The position numbers and the translations under genes are program-made. The notes below the pieces were generated by a model, which had not been told where the DNA came from, made no database searches, and saw only the letters and a list, made by a program, of their open reading frames with translations. A DNA stretch of 26,938 nt from positions 1 through 26,938 of the forward strand of contig SMXK01000067.1 in assembly GCA_004356265.1 (NCBI GenBank). The letters are read 5' to 3'. Source of the stretch: Bacteroidota bacterium. Lineage in GTDB: Bacteria > Bacteroidota > Rhodothermia > Rhodothermales > UBA10348. This document shows, piece after piece, positions 16,667 to 24,078 of this stretch. Each line of letters starts with the position of its first letter. Position 1 is the stretch's first letter.

Positions 16667-17911
16667 TTGAATATATCGTTCGAACATTCCATTGCCCTGA
16701 GATACCTGACGGGTGCAGAAAGCCGGTCTGACGGGAAGCGATTTATTCGATTTGTGACGGCCATTTCCATTTCCGGGGTCGCCGTCGGAGTGTGCGCGCT
16801 AATAATTTCCCTTGCAATAGTTCGCGGTTTCGCTTCGGAGATAGAAGCCAAGATCATCGGATTCGGCGCTCAGGTCCAGGTAGAGAGCTTCAGAAACGCA
16901 CCAATTGCCGAGGCCGGTAGAACTCTTCGGATCATAAAACAAAACAGCGATGTCTCCCTGATATCGCCCGTAATTGAAGAGTTTATCCTTCTGCGGGCGG
17001 GCGACGACAGGTCCGACGGCGTCAGTCTCAGTGGGGTGGAGGCCTTACCTGAGTATCTGATGGCGCATCTCACAGAAGGCGGTGCCAATCTGACTGAACT
17101 GGCCCACGGTAATCTGCCCATGGTCGTAGGTAACTCGTTGGCGCGACGGCTCAGCCTGGCGCCGGGAGATCGTGTTCATGCCGTTTCACTTAGAGGGAAC
17201 GGCTCCGACGGTCAGATTTCGGGCATACCGAGGCTTAAACAGTATCAGATCGTTGGTATATATGAGACTTCGCTTGCTGATTTTGACGATACCTATGTGT
17301 ATGCGCCTCTGGAATCTGCCCGAGATTTATTCAGGTACGGCCCCGACGAAGTAACTCGATACGATTTGACGTTAAGTCAGTCGGCAGACCCGATTGAAGT
17401 GGCGGAATCAATTGCCGGTGAATTGGAATTCCCAGTAATGGCTCGGTCCGTATATGAAATCCAACGGAGTCTTTTCTCATGGATCGATTTGCAGAAAGGA
17501 ATCATTCCGCTCGTGATCGGTATTATTGTGATCGTTGCAGCGTTTAATATAATTGGCACACTGCTCATGATCATCCTGGAGAAAACTGCGGAAATTGGTA
17601 TTTTTGCAAGCCTGGGTGCCAGCAGAAAGTCGTTGCAGCGAATATTCTTATATCTCGGGCTCTATATCGCGACCGTTGGAATTGCGGCAGGTGAATTCAT
17701 AGCTCTCGTATTTTCGTGGGCACAATTAAAATATTCGATAATCCCTCTGCCCAAAGAAGCGTATTACATGGACGCGGCTCCTATTGAAATGAGTCCCACC
17801 GACTTTTTTGTCGTGGCACTGATTACTCTAATTTTATGTGGCCTGTCATCGTATCTGCCGGCCAGGTTTGCTGCAAAGGTACAACCGGTTAAGGCCATCC
17901 ATCTTCAATGA
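16667..17911 (+). CDS. FtsX/LolC-LolE-type ABC transporter permease
   Basis: A 414-residue protein with one N-terminal membrane helix (~30-53), a large periplasmic MacB/Lol-type domain (~55-275) and three C-terminal helices (~278-303, ~322-352, ~380-397). The N-terminal FEHSIALRYL and FIRFVTAISISGVAVGVCALI match LolC/LolE-type permeases, and FNIIGTLLMIILEKTAEIGIFASLGAS is the usual FtsX-domain coupling region (residues 293-319). LolCDE extracts lipoproteins from the inner membrane for transfer to the outer membrane. The start is TTG at 16667, because no ATG gives the expected N-terminus. No LolD-type ATPase gene is adjacent. It is divergent from pruA and 10 bases upstream of moaD. Confidence 0.87.
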   Translation: MNISFEHSIALRYLTGAESRSDGKRFIRFVTAISISGVAVGVCALIISLAIVRGFASEIEAKIIGFGAQVQVESFRNAPIAEAGRTLRIIKQNSDVSLISPVIEEFILLRAGDDRSDGVSLSGVEALPEYLMAHLTEGGANLTELAHGNLPMVVGNSLARRLSLAPGDRVHAVSLRGNGSDGQISGIPRLKQYQIVGIYETSLADFDDTYVYAPLESARDLFRYGPDEVTRYDLTLSQSADPIEVAESIAGELEFPVMARSVYEIQRSLFSWIDLQKGIIPLVIGIIVIVAAFNIIGTLLMIILEKTAEIGIFASLGASRKSLQRIFLYLGLYIATVGIAAGEFIALVFSWAQLKYSIIPLPKEAYYMDAAPIEMSPTDFFVVALITLILCGLSSYLPARFAAKVQPVKAIHLQ

Positions 17912-17921
17912 TGACACGCGG

Positions 17922-18173
17922 GTGACTATCAGGATTACATTGTTTGCGATGCTCAAGGAAGAAGCCGGATTGGCGAATTTCGAAATCGATATTGCCGAAG
18001 GCTCAACGGGCGCGGACGTATTGAGAGAAGTCGGAAAGTTGTATCCGGTGCTGTCGGATTATCTGGCGTATGTCAGGCTTGCATCACCAGAAAAATATTT
18101 GCGGACCCGTGACGTTATCGATGCGATTGCTACCCCCGAGTTGTACATCATTCCGCCCGTAAGCGGTGGGTAA
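17922..18173 (+). CDS. moaD: molybdopterin synthase sulfur carrier subunit MoaD
   Basis: An 83-residue ubiquitin-fold protein ending in the required Gly-Gly (PPVSGG), which is adenylated by MoeB and becomes the thiocarboxylate sulfur donor. TIRITLFAMLKEEAG is the first strand and helix start, and YIIPPVSGG is the last strand and tail. The GTG at 17922 is chosen because upstream in-frame codons lie inside the permease gene, and ATGs at 17908 and 17911 are out of frame. It sits 10 bases after the permease and two bases before moaE, so MoaD and MoaE are made together. A residue pair such as YLRTRD near the middle is slightly longer than in short MoaD forms. Confidence 0.9.
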   Translation: MTIRITLFAMLKEEAGLANFEIDIAEGSTGADVLREVGKLYPVLSDYLAYVRLASPEKYLRTRDVIDAIATPELYIIPPVSGG

Positions 18174-18175
18174 TA

Positions 18176-18610
18176 ATGGAGAGTTTAGTCAAAATAACAC
18201 CTGACTCCATCGATTCTGATCGACTTCTTGCCTACCTGACCGAGTCTGAAGGAGGTGCCATTGATATTTTTCTTGGTACGACCAGACGATTTACCGCCGG
18301 TCGAGAGACCGTCTCTCTATCGTATGAGGCAGCCCCGAACCTGGCTGAAAAAGAGATTCAAAAAATCCTGAGCGATGCTGCGCGAAAATGGCCGCTAATC
18401 AGGGCGGCCATTGTTCATAGAACCGGCCTGGTTCCTGTCAACGAAGCTTCTGTATTTATCGGAGTGGCGACGGAGCACCGAAGCGAGGCCTTCAGTGCGT
18501 GTCGATTTTTGATCGATGAGTTGAAAAAAAGGGTCCCTATCTGGAAGCGGGAAAAGTTCTGTGACGGATCCGAAGAGTGGGTACAGGGCGTGACGCCGTC
18601 AGGGGACTGA
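18176..18610 (+). CDS. moaE: molybdopterin synthase catalytic subunit MoaE
   Basis: A 144-residue protein. Diagnostic segments are GAIDIFLGTTRRF, the SYEAAPNLAEKEIQKI helix, HRTGLVPVNEASVFIGVATEHRS (in two parts) and the active-site segment KKRVPIWKREKF with the catalytic lysines. MoaE together with MoaD converts precursor Z (cPMP) to molybdopterin by adding two sulfurs. No other moa/moe gene is in the window, so the rest of the pathway must lie elsewhere. It ends 22 bases before the convergent purC stop. Confidence 0.95.
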   Translation: MESLVKITPDSIDSDRLLAYLTESEGGAIDIFLGTTRRFTAGRETVSLSYEAAPNLAEKEIQKILSDAARKWPLIRAAIVHRTGLVPVNEASVFIGVATEHRSEAFSACRFLIDELKKRVPIWKREKFCDGSEEWVQGVTPSGD

Positions 18611-18614
18611 GAAT

Positions 18615-18629
18615 CGTCGAGCCTCGACG
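18615..18629. terminator. small hairpin between moaE and purC ends
   Basis: CGTCGA, loop GCC, TCGACG form a perfect 6-bp stem in the 22-base convergent gap. No T-run follows on either strand, so it is not a canonical intrinsic terminator. It may serve as a bidirectional end or transcript stabiliser. Confidence 0.3.
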
Positions 18630-18632
18630 CCT

Positions 18633-19595
18633 CTACGACCGGTAATGATTGATTACTTCGCTGATTCGAGTTACCGGGTCAGGGTGCGTATCAGGCACGA
18701 ACGATCCACCCGTCATTTTCTCATACAACTCGATATAACGTAGAGACACCTCTTCGACGAACTCCACGTCCAGGTCCGGCAATTGTTGACCATCCAGCCC
18801 CTGGAAACCTTGGTTCATCAACCATTCGCGTACAAATTCCTTTGACAGCTGGCGCTGGGGACGGTCGCCGGCTAACAGATCCTGATACGAATCAGCGTAG
18901 AAATATCGCGAGGAATCGGCGGTATGAATTTCGTCAATTACAATGAAGGAGCCGTCGGGAAGTCGACCAAATTCGTATTTGGTGTCTACCAGGATGAGGC
19001 CATTTGCCTTTGCTACCTCGGTTCCTCGCGCAAAAAGCGCCAGGGCGTTCTTTTTTAATAAGGAGACGGACTCTTCAGTCAGAATGTCTCGCTCTATGAT
19101 CTCGAGCACAGAAATATCTTCATCATGTCCGGATTCCGCTTTCGTAGCGGGAGTTAAGATCGGGTAAGGTAGCGCTGAGTTTTCTTTAAGGCCGTCTGGC
19201 AACGTCTCGCCACATAACAGGCGTCCACCAGACAGGTAGGTCCTCCATGCGTGACCAGCGAGATAACCTCTTACGACAAACTCTACGGGCAGCGCCTCGC
19301 ACAGAGTGGCCACCGTTACATTGGGATCTGGAATAGACAAGACGTGATTTTGAATGATATCAGCCGTCTTCTTAAAATGAAAAGCAGCCAGCTGATTCAG
19401 GACCTGTCCTTTGAACGGAATCGTCTGGCGAAGGATATGATCAAAGGCGGAGATACGATCCGTGGTGATGAGGAGCAGTTTGTCTCCCGCTACATACGTG
19501 TCCCGGACTTTACCCTTGTACGCGCGATCAAATCCTTTGTAGTCGGTTGAATCGAGTGTCCGCCCTATCTGGCTTTGTACCAGTTCCCGGTTCAT
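18633..19595 (-). CDS. purC: phosphoribosylaminoimidazole-succinocarboxamide synthase PurC
   Basis: A 320-residue protein of the longer PurC form found in Bacteroidota and eukaryotes. Motifs: GKVRDTYV near residue 28, TTDRISAFDHIL, PFKGQVLNQ, VRGYLAGHAWRTY, LILVDTKYEFG and VIDEIHTADSSRY. It joins aspartate to CAIR with ATP to make SAICAR in purine synthesis, in the cytoplasm. It is a single gene, convergent with moaE and divergent from copA, with its start about 170 bases from the copA start. A short perfect palindrome, CTTGTAACAAG at 19617-19627, lies just upstream of the start; no PurR-like box could be confirmed. Confidence 0.97.
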   Translation of the reverse strand: MNRELVQSQIGRTLDSTDYKGFDRAYKGKVRDTYVAGDKLLLITTDRISAFDHILRQTIPFKGQVLNQLAAFHFKKTADIIQNHVLSIPDPNVTVATLCEALPVEFVVRGYLAGHAWRTYLSGGRLLCGETLPDGLKENSALPYPILTPATKAESGHDEDISVLEIIERDILTEESVSLLKKNALALFARGTEVAKANGLILVDTKYEFGRLPDGSFIVIDEIHTADSSRYFYADSYQDLLAGDRPQRQLSKEFVREWLMNQGFQGLDGQQLPDLDVEFVEEVSLRYIELYEKMTGGSFVPDTHPDPVTRISEVINHYRS

Positions 19596-19765
19596 GTGAG
19601 ATTGGAGGTCAGGTTTCTTGTAACAAGCGCTGAATTTATGGACTCAGGAGATTGACGTGTACAGCAACGCGCAGAACTTTGGAAGAAATTGATTTTATCG
19701 GGTGGATCATTCTATTCGGTACGGCTTAATTCACCTCTGTTTTTCTGCACTTCCCTGAATATTGC
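19596..19765. other. divergent intergenic region between purC and copA
   Basis: A 170-base gap that must hold promoters for purC and for the copper operon. Apart from the 11-base palindrome CTTGTAACAAG (19617-19627) I see no clear promoter, CueR-like dyad or hairpin. It contains a TTGATT...TATTCG pair with an 18-base spacer, which is only a poor sigma-70-like match. Confidence 0.3.
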
Positions 19766-22237
19766 GTGGACTCAAGAACCGATTCCATATCGATTCCTGT
19801 AGAAGGAATGACATGCTCTGCCTGTGCTGCTCGGGTAGAACGCCGTCTCTCTGAACTTGAGGGGGTTGGCCATGTCAGTGTAAACTACGCAACTGAAAGT
19901 GCCGTAGTCTCGCATACCGGTGTGCCATCTTCAAGAATGGTTCAAACCATAGAGAAGGCGGGTTATGGGGTTCGCACGCTGATTGCAGAAACTGTAATCG
20001 ACAACCATGATAGTGCTGCCCGGATTGACCGACTGAAAAGCACTTTGGCAGATGCTGCCGGAGTTGTTTCTACCAGTGTCGATAAAGACCCGGATTCCGA
20101 CGGGCATCTTATCGAAGTTCGGTACATCCCTGACCTGGTGAAACCAGCATTTTTGTCGGATGTCTTTGGTCAGGCAAGAGGATCATCAACTCGCGTAGTT
20201 TCGACCGCAGATGCGCTCGCAGAAATCAGCAGAATTGAGGCAGATCGTTTTTCCACCGTCCGTCGGAAATTGTTTTTGAGTGCATTGCTGTCAGGAGCAA
20301 TCATGTATTTGTCGATGAACAGTCAGTTATTTCCGTCGACATATGTCTGGCACCTGGTCCTCTTCATGCTCAGTCTACCAGTTATATTTTATGCCGGGGC
20401 CGAGTTTTTCAAGGGAGCATTCATAGCAGCAAGACTTCGTAGCGCTGACATGAATACACTGGTGGCACTTGGGGTTGGCTCGGCGTTCATTTACAGTACC
20501 AGTGTATTTTTATTTCCCTCGTTCTTCTCAGGGATTTCCGGGGGAGACGCTGTGTACTTTGAAGCCGCAGTGATGATCGTAACGCTGATTCTGGCGGGAA
20601 GAATGCTCGAAGCGCGGGCTCGCACGAAAACAGGAGAGGCGATCCGGGCTCTTATTCGGTTGCAGCCCAACACGGCAAATTTGCTCAGAGACGGACGAAT
20701 AGTCTCAGTTCCCATAGAATCGTTGAGTCTCGGAGATTTGATTCGCGTATTGCCCGGTGAAAGCATCCCGGCCGACGGAATTATCTCAGAAGGACGGAGC
20801 AGCATTGATGAAAGCATGCTCACTGGAGAGTCCATTCCCGCTGAGAAATCTATTGGTGACAGAATCTGGGCGGGTACGTTGAATACGGTCGGAACTGTTG
20901 ATGTAACCGTATCCAGACTTGGCGAGGACGCGCTTATCTCACAGATTGTCCGAAGTGTTAAAAAGGCTCAGGAATCTAAAGCACCGGTACAGGCCCTGGC
21001 CGATCGCATCTCTGCCATTTTTGTACCTGTGGTTTTGCTGATCGCCATGATGACAGCGGCTGCATGGGCGGTATGGGGTCCGGAACCAGTGATAAACAAC
21101 GCCTTGCTTCGATTCGTGACCGTATTGATAATTGCCTGCCCCTGCGCCCTGGGCCTGGCAACGCCGACGGCCATTGTGGTCGGGACGGGTCGCGCGGCAG
21201 CCAAAGGAATTTTACTTCGGGGAGGAGACTCATTTCAAAAAATCGCATCATTATCGACCGTATTGGTCGATAAAACCGGGACTCTGACAGAAGGCCGACC
21301 CGAAGTAGTAGACATAATCGTGATGAATGGGTACTCGGAGGAGCATGTTCTTGCGGTGGCGGCTGCTCTGGAACACAAGTCCGAACACCCACTTGCAAAA
21401 GCCATTCGATTGGCTGGCCCCGAATTCGTCTCCGGTGTGGATGAGTTCAAAGTTGTGCCCGGCGAAGGGGTAAGCGGCATTGTTGATGGTGCGGTAATTC
21501 GTGTAGGGACTGAAAATTATGTCACGCAATTAAACGTCGATTCAAGGGACAAAAGATCGGCCAACTCAGGCAAAGACAGCATCCCGAAATCAAGCTCTTC
21601 TGAACAGTATCGGTCGTGGCTCGAATACGGTCACACCATCATTTCTGTCTCGCTGGACGCTACTCTGATCGGACAGATCGCCATAGCAGACCAGTTGCGT
21701 GACAGCGCAAAAAGAGGTGTAGATCGACTGAAAGATGAAGGTCTTTCAGTAATAATGGTTACGGGTGATCAGGCTGCCGCTGCCAATAGACTCGGTTCGT
21801 TACTGGATCTCGATCACGTGCATTCGGGGATTCGGCCAGAAGGTAAACGCCGACTGGTAGAGAAATATCAGTTGGATGGTCAGAGCGTGGCAATGGTCGG
21901 AGACGGAATCAACGATGCACCAGCACTTGCTCAGGCCGATATAGGCATAGCGATCGGATCGGGATCTGATATTGCCATCGAAGCGGGAGATATTACAATC
22001 ATATCGGGAGACGTCGGATCCGTTGCTGATGCCATCCGGTATGCAAAAAAAACCCTCCGCGTGATTTATCAAAACCTGGGATTCGCGTTTATTTACAACA
22101 TCTTGTTGATCCCGGTCGCAGCTGGCGTGTTATACCCCATGTTCGGTCTGACTCTCAGTCCCGTGATGGCCTCTGCGGCCATGGCTCTCAGCAGTATATC
22201 AGTTCTAGGTAACAGCTTGCGCTTGAAGCGCATGTAA
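19766..22237 (+). CDS. copA: copper-exporting P1B-1 ATPase CopA
   Basis: An 823-residue P-type ATPase starting at GTG (19766); no in-frame ATG lies between the preceding stop and the first domain. The N-terminal heavy-metal domain has GMTCSAC (C17, C20). A second domain-sized segment (~85-145) has the ferredoxin-like pattern but no CXXC. Further motifs are the actuator TGES (353-356), the membrane CPC (458-460), the phosphorylation site DKTGT (D502), the HP pair (541-542) and GDGINDAP (712-719). The last membrane helix has YN and MASAAMALSSISV, the Met-Ser-Ser region of Cu+ transporters. It should pump Cu+ (or Ag+) to the periplasm. A Ser/Lys-rich insert lies in the nucleotide domain (~591-615). 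It is cotranscribed with copZ. Confidence 0.95.
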   Translation: MDSRTDSISIPVEGMTCSACAARVERRLSELEGVGHVSVNYATESAVVSHTGVPSSRMVQTIEKAGYGVRTLIAETVIDNHDSAARIDRLKSTLADAAGVVSTSVDKDPDSDGHLIEVRYIPDLVKPAFLSDVFGQARGSSTRVVSTADALAEISRIEADRFSTVRRKLFLSALLSGAIMYLSMNSQLFPSTYVWHLVLFMLSLPVIFYAGAEFFKGAFIAARLRSADMNTLVALGVGSAFIYSTSVFLFPSFFSGISGGDAVYFEAAVMIVTLILAGRMLEARARTKTGEAIRALIRLQPNTANLLRDGRIVSVPIESLSLGDLIRVLPGESIPADGIISEGRSSIDESMLTGESIPAEKSIGDRIWAGTLNTVGTVDVTVSRLGEDALISQIVRSVKKAQESKAPVQALADRISAIFVPVVLLIAMMTAAAWAVWGPEPVINNALLRFVTVLIIACPCALGLATPTAIVVGTGRAAAKGILLRGGDSFQKIASLSTVLVDKTGTLTEGRPEVVDIIVMNGYSEEHVLAVAAALEHKSEHPLAKAIRLAGPEFVSGVDEFKVVPGEGVSGIVDGAVIRVGTENYVTQLNVDSRDKRSANSGKDSIPKSSSSEQYRSWLEYGHTIISVSLDATLIGQIAIADQLRDSAKRGVDRLKDEGLSVIMVTGDQAAAANRLGSLLDLDHVHSGIRPEGKRRLVEKYQLDGQSVAMVGDGINDAPALAQADIGIAIGSGSDIAIEAGDITIISGDVGSVADAIRYAKKTLRVIYQNLGFAFIYNILLIPVAAGVLYPMFGLTLSPVMASAAMALSSISVLGNSLRLKRM

Positions 22238-22248
22238 GGAAATAAATA

Positions 22249-22304
22249 TAATTATGTCAACGATAATATTAAAATTTAATTATGTCAACGATAACATTAA
22301 AATT
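22249..22304 (+). repeat. 28-bp tandem duplication over the copZ start
   Basis: Units 22249-22276 and 22277-22304 differ at one base (T at 22267, C at 22295). Each carries the start ATG and the first codons of copZ. The unit length is not a multiple of three, so the first ATG is out of frame with CopZ. Confidence 0.95.
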
Positions 22305-22358
22305 AGCGGGAATGCATTGCGCACATTGCGTGCATGCGGTCGAAGAAATAATTACTAA
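22254..22358 (+). other. out-of-frame short ORF created by the duplication
   Basis: The first ATG copy (22254) opens a 34-codon frame that ends at TAA 22356-22358, inside copZ. It overlaps the copZ start at 22282 in another frame. An AAGGA stretch at 22236-22240 lies 13 bases before the first ATG, whereas the copZ ATG has no such sequence close by. It may be a decoy or leader ORF, or simply noise. Confidence 0.3.
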
Positions 22359-22509
22359 GGCGGACGGTATTAAAACAGAGTCCGTTTCCATCGGACTTGC
22401 CGAGTTTTCGACAACCGAAAACTGGATGGGGCTGGAGCTCTTGAAAACTGAACTCGATCGAGAAGGCTTTCGTATTCTTGACGTCGCGAGTCTGGAGAAC
22501 GAAGTATAA
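22282..22509 (+). CDS. copZ: copper chaperone CopZ-type heavy-metal-associated protein
   Basis: A 75-residue single HMA domain with the metal site MHCAHC (C13, C16) in loop 1. The fold pattern (STITLKLAGMHC.., VEEIITKADGIKTESV, ELDREGFRILDV) is a normal beta-alpha-beta-beta-alpha-beta HMA unit. It carries Cu+ to CopA or to regulators in the cytoplasm. The start codon is the second of two tandem ATG copies, because only this frame gives the HMA fold. It begins 44 bases after copA and ends six bases before the convergent reductase gene. Confidence 0.9.
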   Translation: MSTITLKLAGMHCAHCVHAVEEIITKADGIKTESVSIGLAEFSTTENWMGLELLKTELDREGFRILDVASLENEV

Positions 22510-22515
22510 ACCGGC

Positions 22516-23910
22516 TCACTTACCAGCGACCGTCAGCATTTCTTCGACTGATGTTATCTTCACTCTTGGTCGGTCAGAGGCAGCGCCCGCTTGTGTCTCC
22601 CGTTCATTGATTTTCTCCCATTCGGAATAAGAAACCCATCGGGGCTGTTTTCCGGACACCATCGTCATTGCAGCTTCTAGACCAGGATTTGATGGTCGCA
22701 GGTGTATTCCGGAAACCAGATCTTCAAGCATGTGACCTACCGTTTCGAAAGCATCCGGTTTATTGGTTCCGATAACTCCATTAGGGCCTCGTTTTATCCA
22801 GCCGCCTACATAACAGCCCGGGACCACCTCCCCTGATTCTTCCACAGCACGCCCCTTGTCATTTCGAACAACCCCCCAGCTTTCATTGAACGGCAGGTCG
22901 GGGAGTGCAACGCCTCGATACCCGACGGACCGAAATACAAGGCCGACAGGTAATTCAATGGTTTCATCTGTGGCGCGGGCAGTAAGACGCGACCCACTGG
23001 CTTCGAGCCTGTTTCGAACAAGTTTCATTCCGCTGACTGCGCCCGATTCGTCGGATATCAGTTCGGTCGGAGATAACAAGAACCGGACCTGGCATTCTTT
23101 GGAACCGTTTTCATTCGTCCCGCCGATGTACGAATTAATAATCTCCAGTTTCTTGGATGTCATTCGGTCAGGTGTTTCCGTGAGAAGCTGTTCGCTCAGG
23201 GTATCCAGTCTGGCCTCTTCTTCGAGCACAACACAGGAGGCATCTTCGAGTGTCCCCATCTCCTTGATTTCGGGCAGGGTGAAGGCGGCTTGTGCCGGTC
23301 CGCGGCGACCGATCATGTAAATGGTTCGAACTTTACTTTTCGAGAGCGCTTCCAGCGCATAATCGGCTATATCGGTGGAAGCGAGTTCGCTCGCAGTTTT
23401 GCAAAGGATTCGGGCCACGTCGATTGCCACATTCCCCATTCCGATGATAGCGACACTTTTCTGAGAAAGGTCGAACTGCAGGTGCCGATACTCGGGATGC
23501 CCGTTATACCAGGCAACGAATTCCGTAGCAGAGTGGCTGCGAATAAGGTCTTCCCCCGGTATCCCGAGCTTTCTGTCTACGGCAGCTCCTGTCGAAAAAT
23601 ATACCTGGTGATAATGCTTCTTCAGATCAGCAAGGGACACATGGACCCCGTACTCCACGTTTCCGAAATATCTAAACCCCGGTCTTGCAGCTGTTTTGTC
23701 AAAAACGCGCGTTACATTTTTGATCTTTTCGTGATCCGGAGCGACCCCTGCTCGAACAAGTCCGTATGGTGTTGGTAATTTTTCATACATATCAACACGC
23801 ACATCAATGTCGTCCTGCCGCAACAATTTCTCGGCGGCGTAATATCCGGCGGGACCGGCTCCCACAATTGCAATCAGGGCAGGTTCAGACGGGGTACCAA
23901 GAGTAGACAT
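22516..23910 (-). CDS. ferredoxin-NADP+ reductase, adrenodoxin-reductase/FprA type
   Basis: A 464-residue flavoprotein. I start at ATG 23910 because the FAD-binding motif IAIVGAGPAGYYAAEKLL then sits at residues 13-30; a longer frame to 24048 adds an unrelated tail. YGLVRAGVAPDHEKIKNV (49-66) and the NADP Rossmann motif VAIIGMGNVAIDVARIL (153-169) follow. The distinctive GRRGPAQAAFT and, near the end, GWIKRGPNGVIGTNKPDA are adrenodoxin-reductase family signatures. The enzyme shuttles electrons between NADPH and ferredoxin-type proteins; the partner is not visible here. It is convergent with copZ and divergent from the large outer-membrane gene. Confidence 0.9.
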   Translation of the reverse strand: MSTLGTPSEPALIAIVGAGPAGYYAAEKLLRQDDIDVRVDMYEKLPTPYGLVRAGVAPDHEKIKNVTRVFDKTAARPGFRYFGNVEYGVHVSLADLKKHYHQVYFSTGAAVDRKLGIPGEDLIRSHSATEFVAWYNGHPEYRHLQFDLSQKSVAIIGMGNVAIDVARILCKTASELASTDIADYALEALSKSKVRTIYMIGRRGPAQAAFTLPEIKEMGTLEDASCVVLEEEARLDTLSEQLLTETPDRMTSKKLEIINSYIGGTNENGSKECQVRFLLSPTELISDESGAVSGMKLVRNRLEASGSRLTARATDETIELPVGLVFRSVGYRGVALPDLPFNESWGVVRNDKGRAVEESGEVVPGCYVGGWIKRGPNGVIGTNKPDAFETVGHMLEDLVSGIHLRPSNPGLEAAMTMVSGKQPRWVSYSEWEKINERETQAGAASDRPRVKITSVEEMLTVAGK

Positions 23911-23951
23911 AGGGTTGGAATTCGGGGCAATTAATGCAAGATGATAAGCAC

Positions 23952-23982
23952 TCAAGTTATTAAAGCGACACGCCTGCCACAA
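23952..23982 (-). promoter_or_regulatory. candidate promoter for the ferredoxin reductase gene
   Basis: On the minus strand: TTG (23980-23982), a 20-base spacer, then TAACTTGA (23952-23959), 42 bases before the ATG. This is a partial match to TTTG-N19-21-TAnnTTTG, judged by eye. Confidence 0.25.
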
Positions 23983-24078
23983 CCTTCGGCGCACAGGAAT
24001 ATCTGAAATGGAAACCGGCCTCCCGTCGACGGGTTGATTTGTGGTCAATCGATCCCAGACAAACGGTTTCTGCGTACG

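Noticed and set aside
19617..19627. Palindrome CTTGTAACAAG as a copper or purine operator
   Set aside because: Too short, single copy, and no match to a known operator that I can defend.
23911..24048. 46-codon N-terminal extension of the ferredoxin reductase
   Set aside because: The FAD motif normally lies within about 15-20 residues of the start, and the extension would overlap the divergent upstream region.
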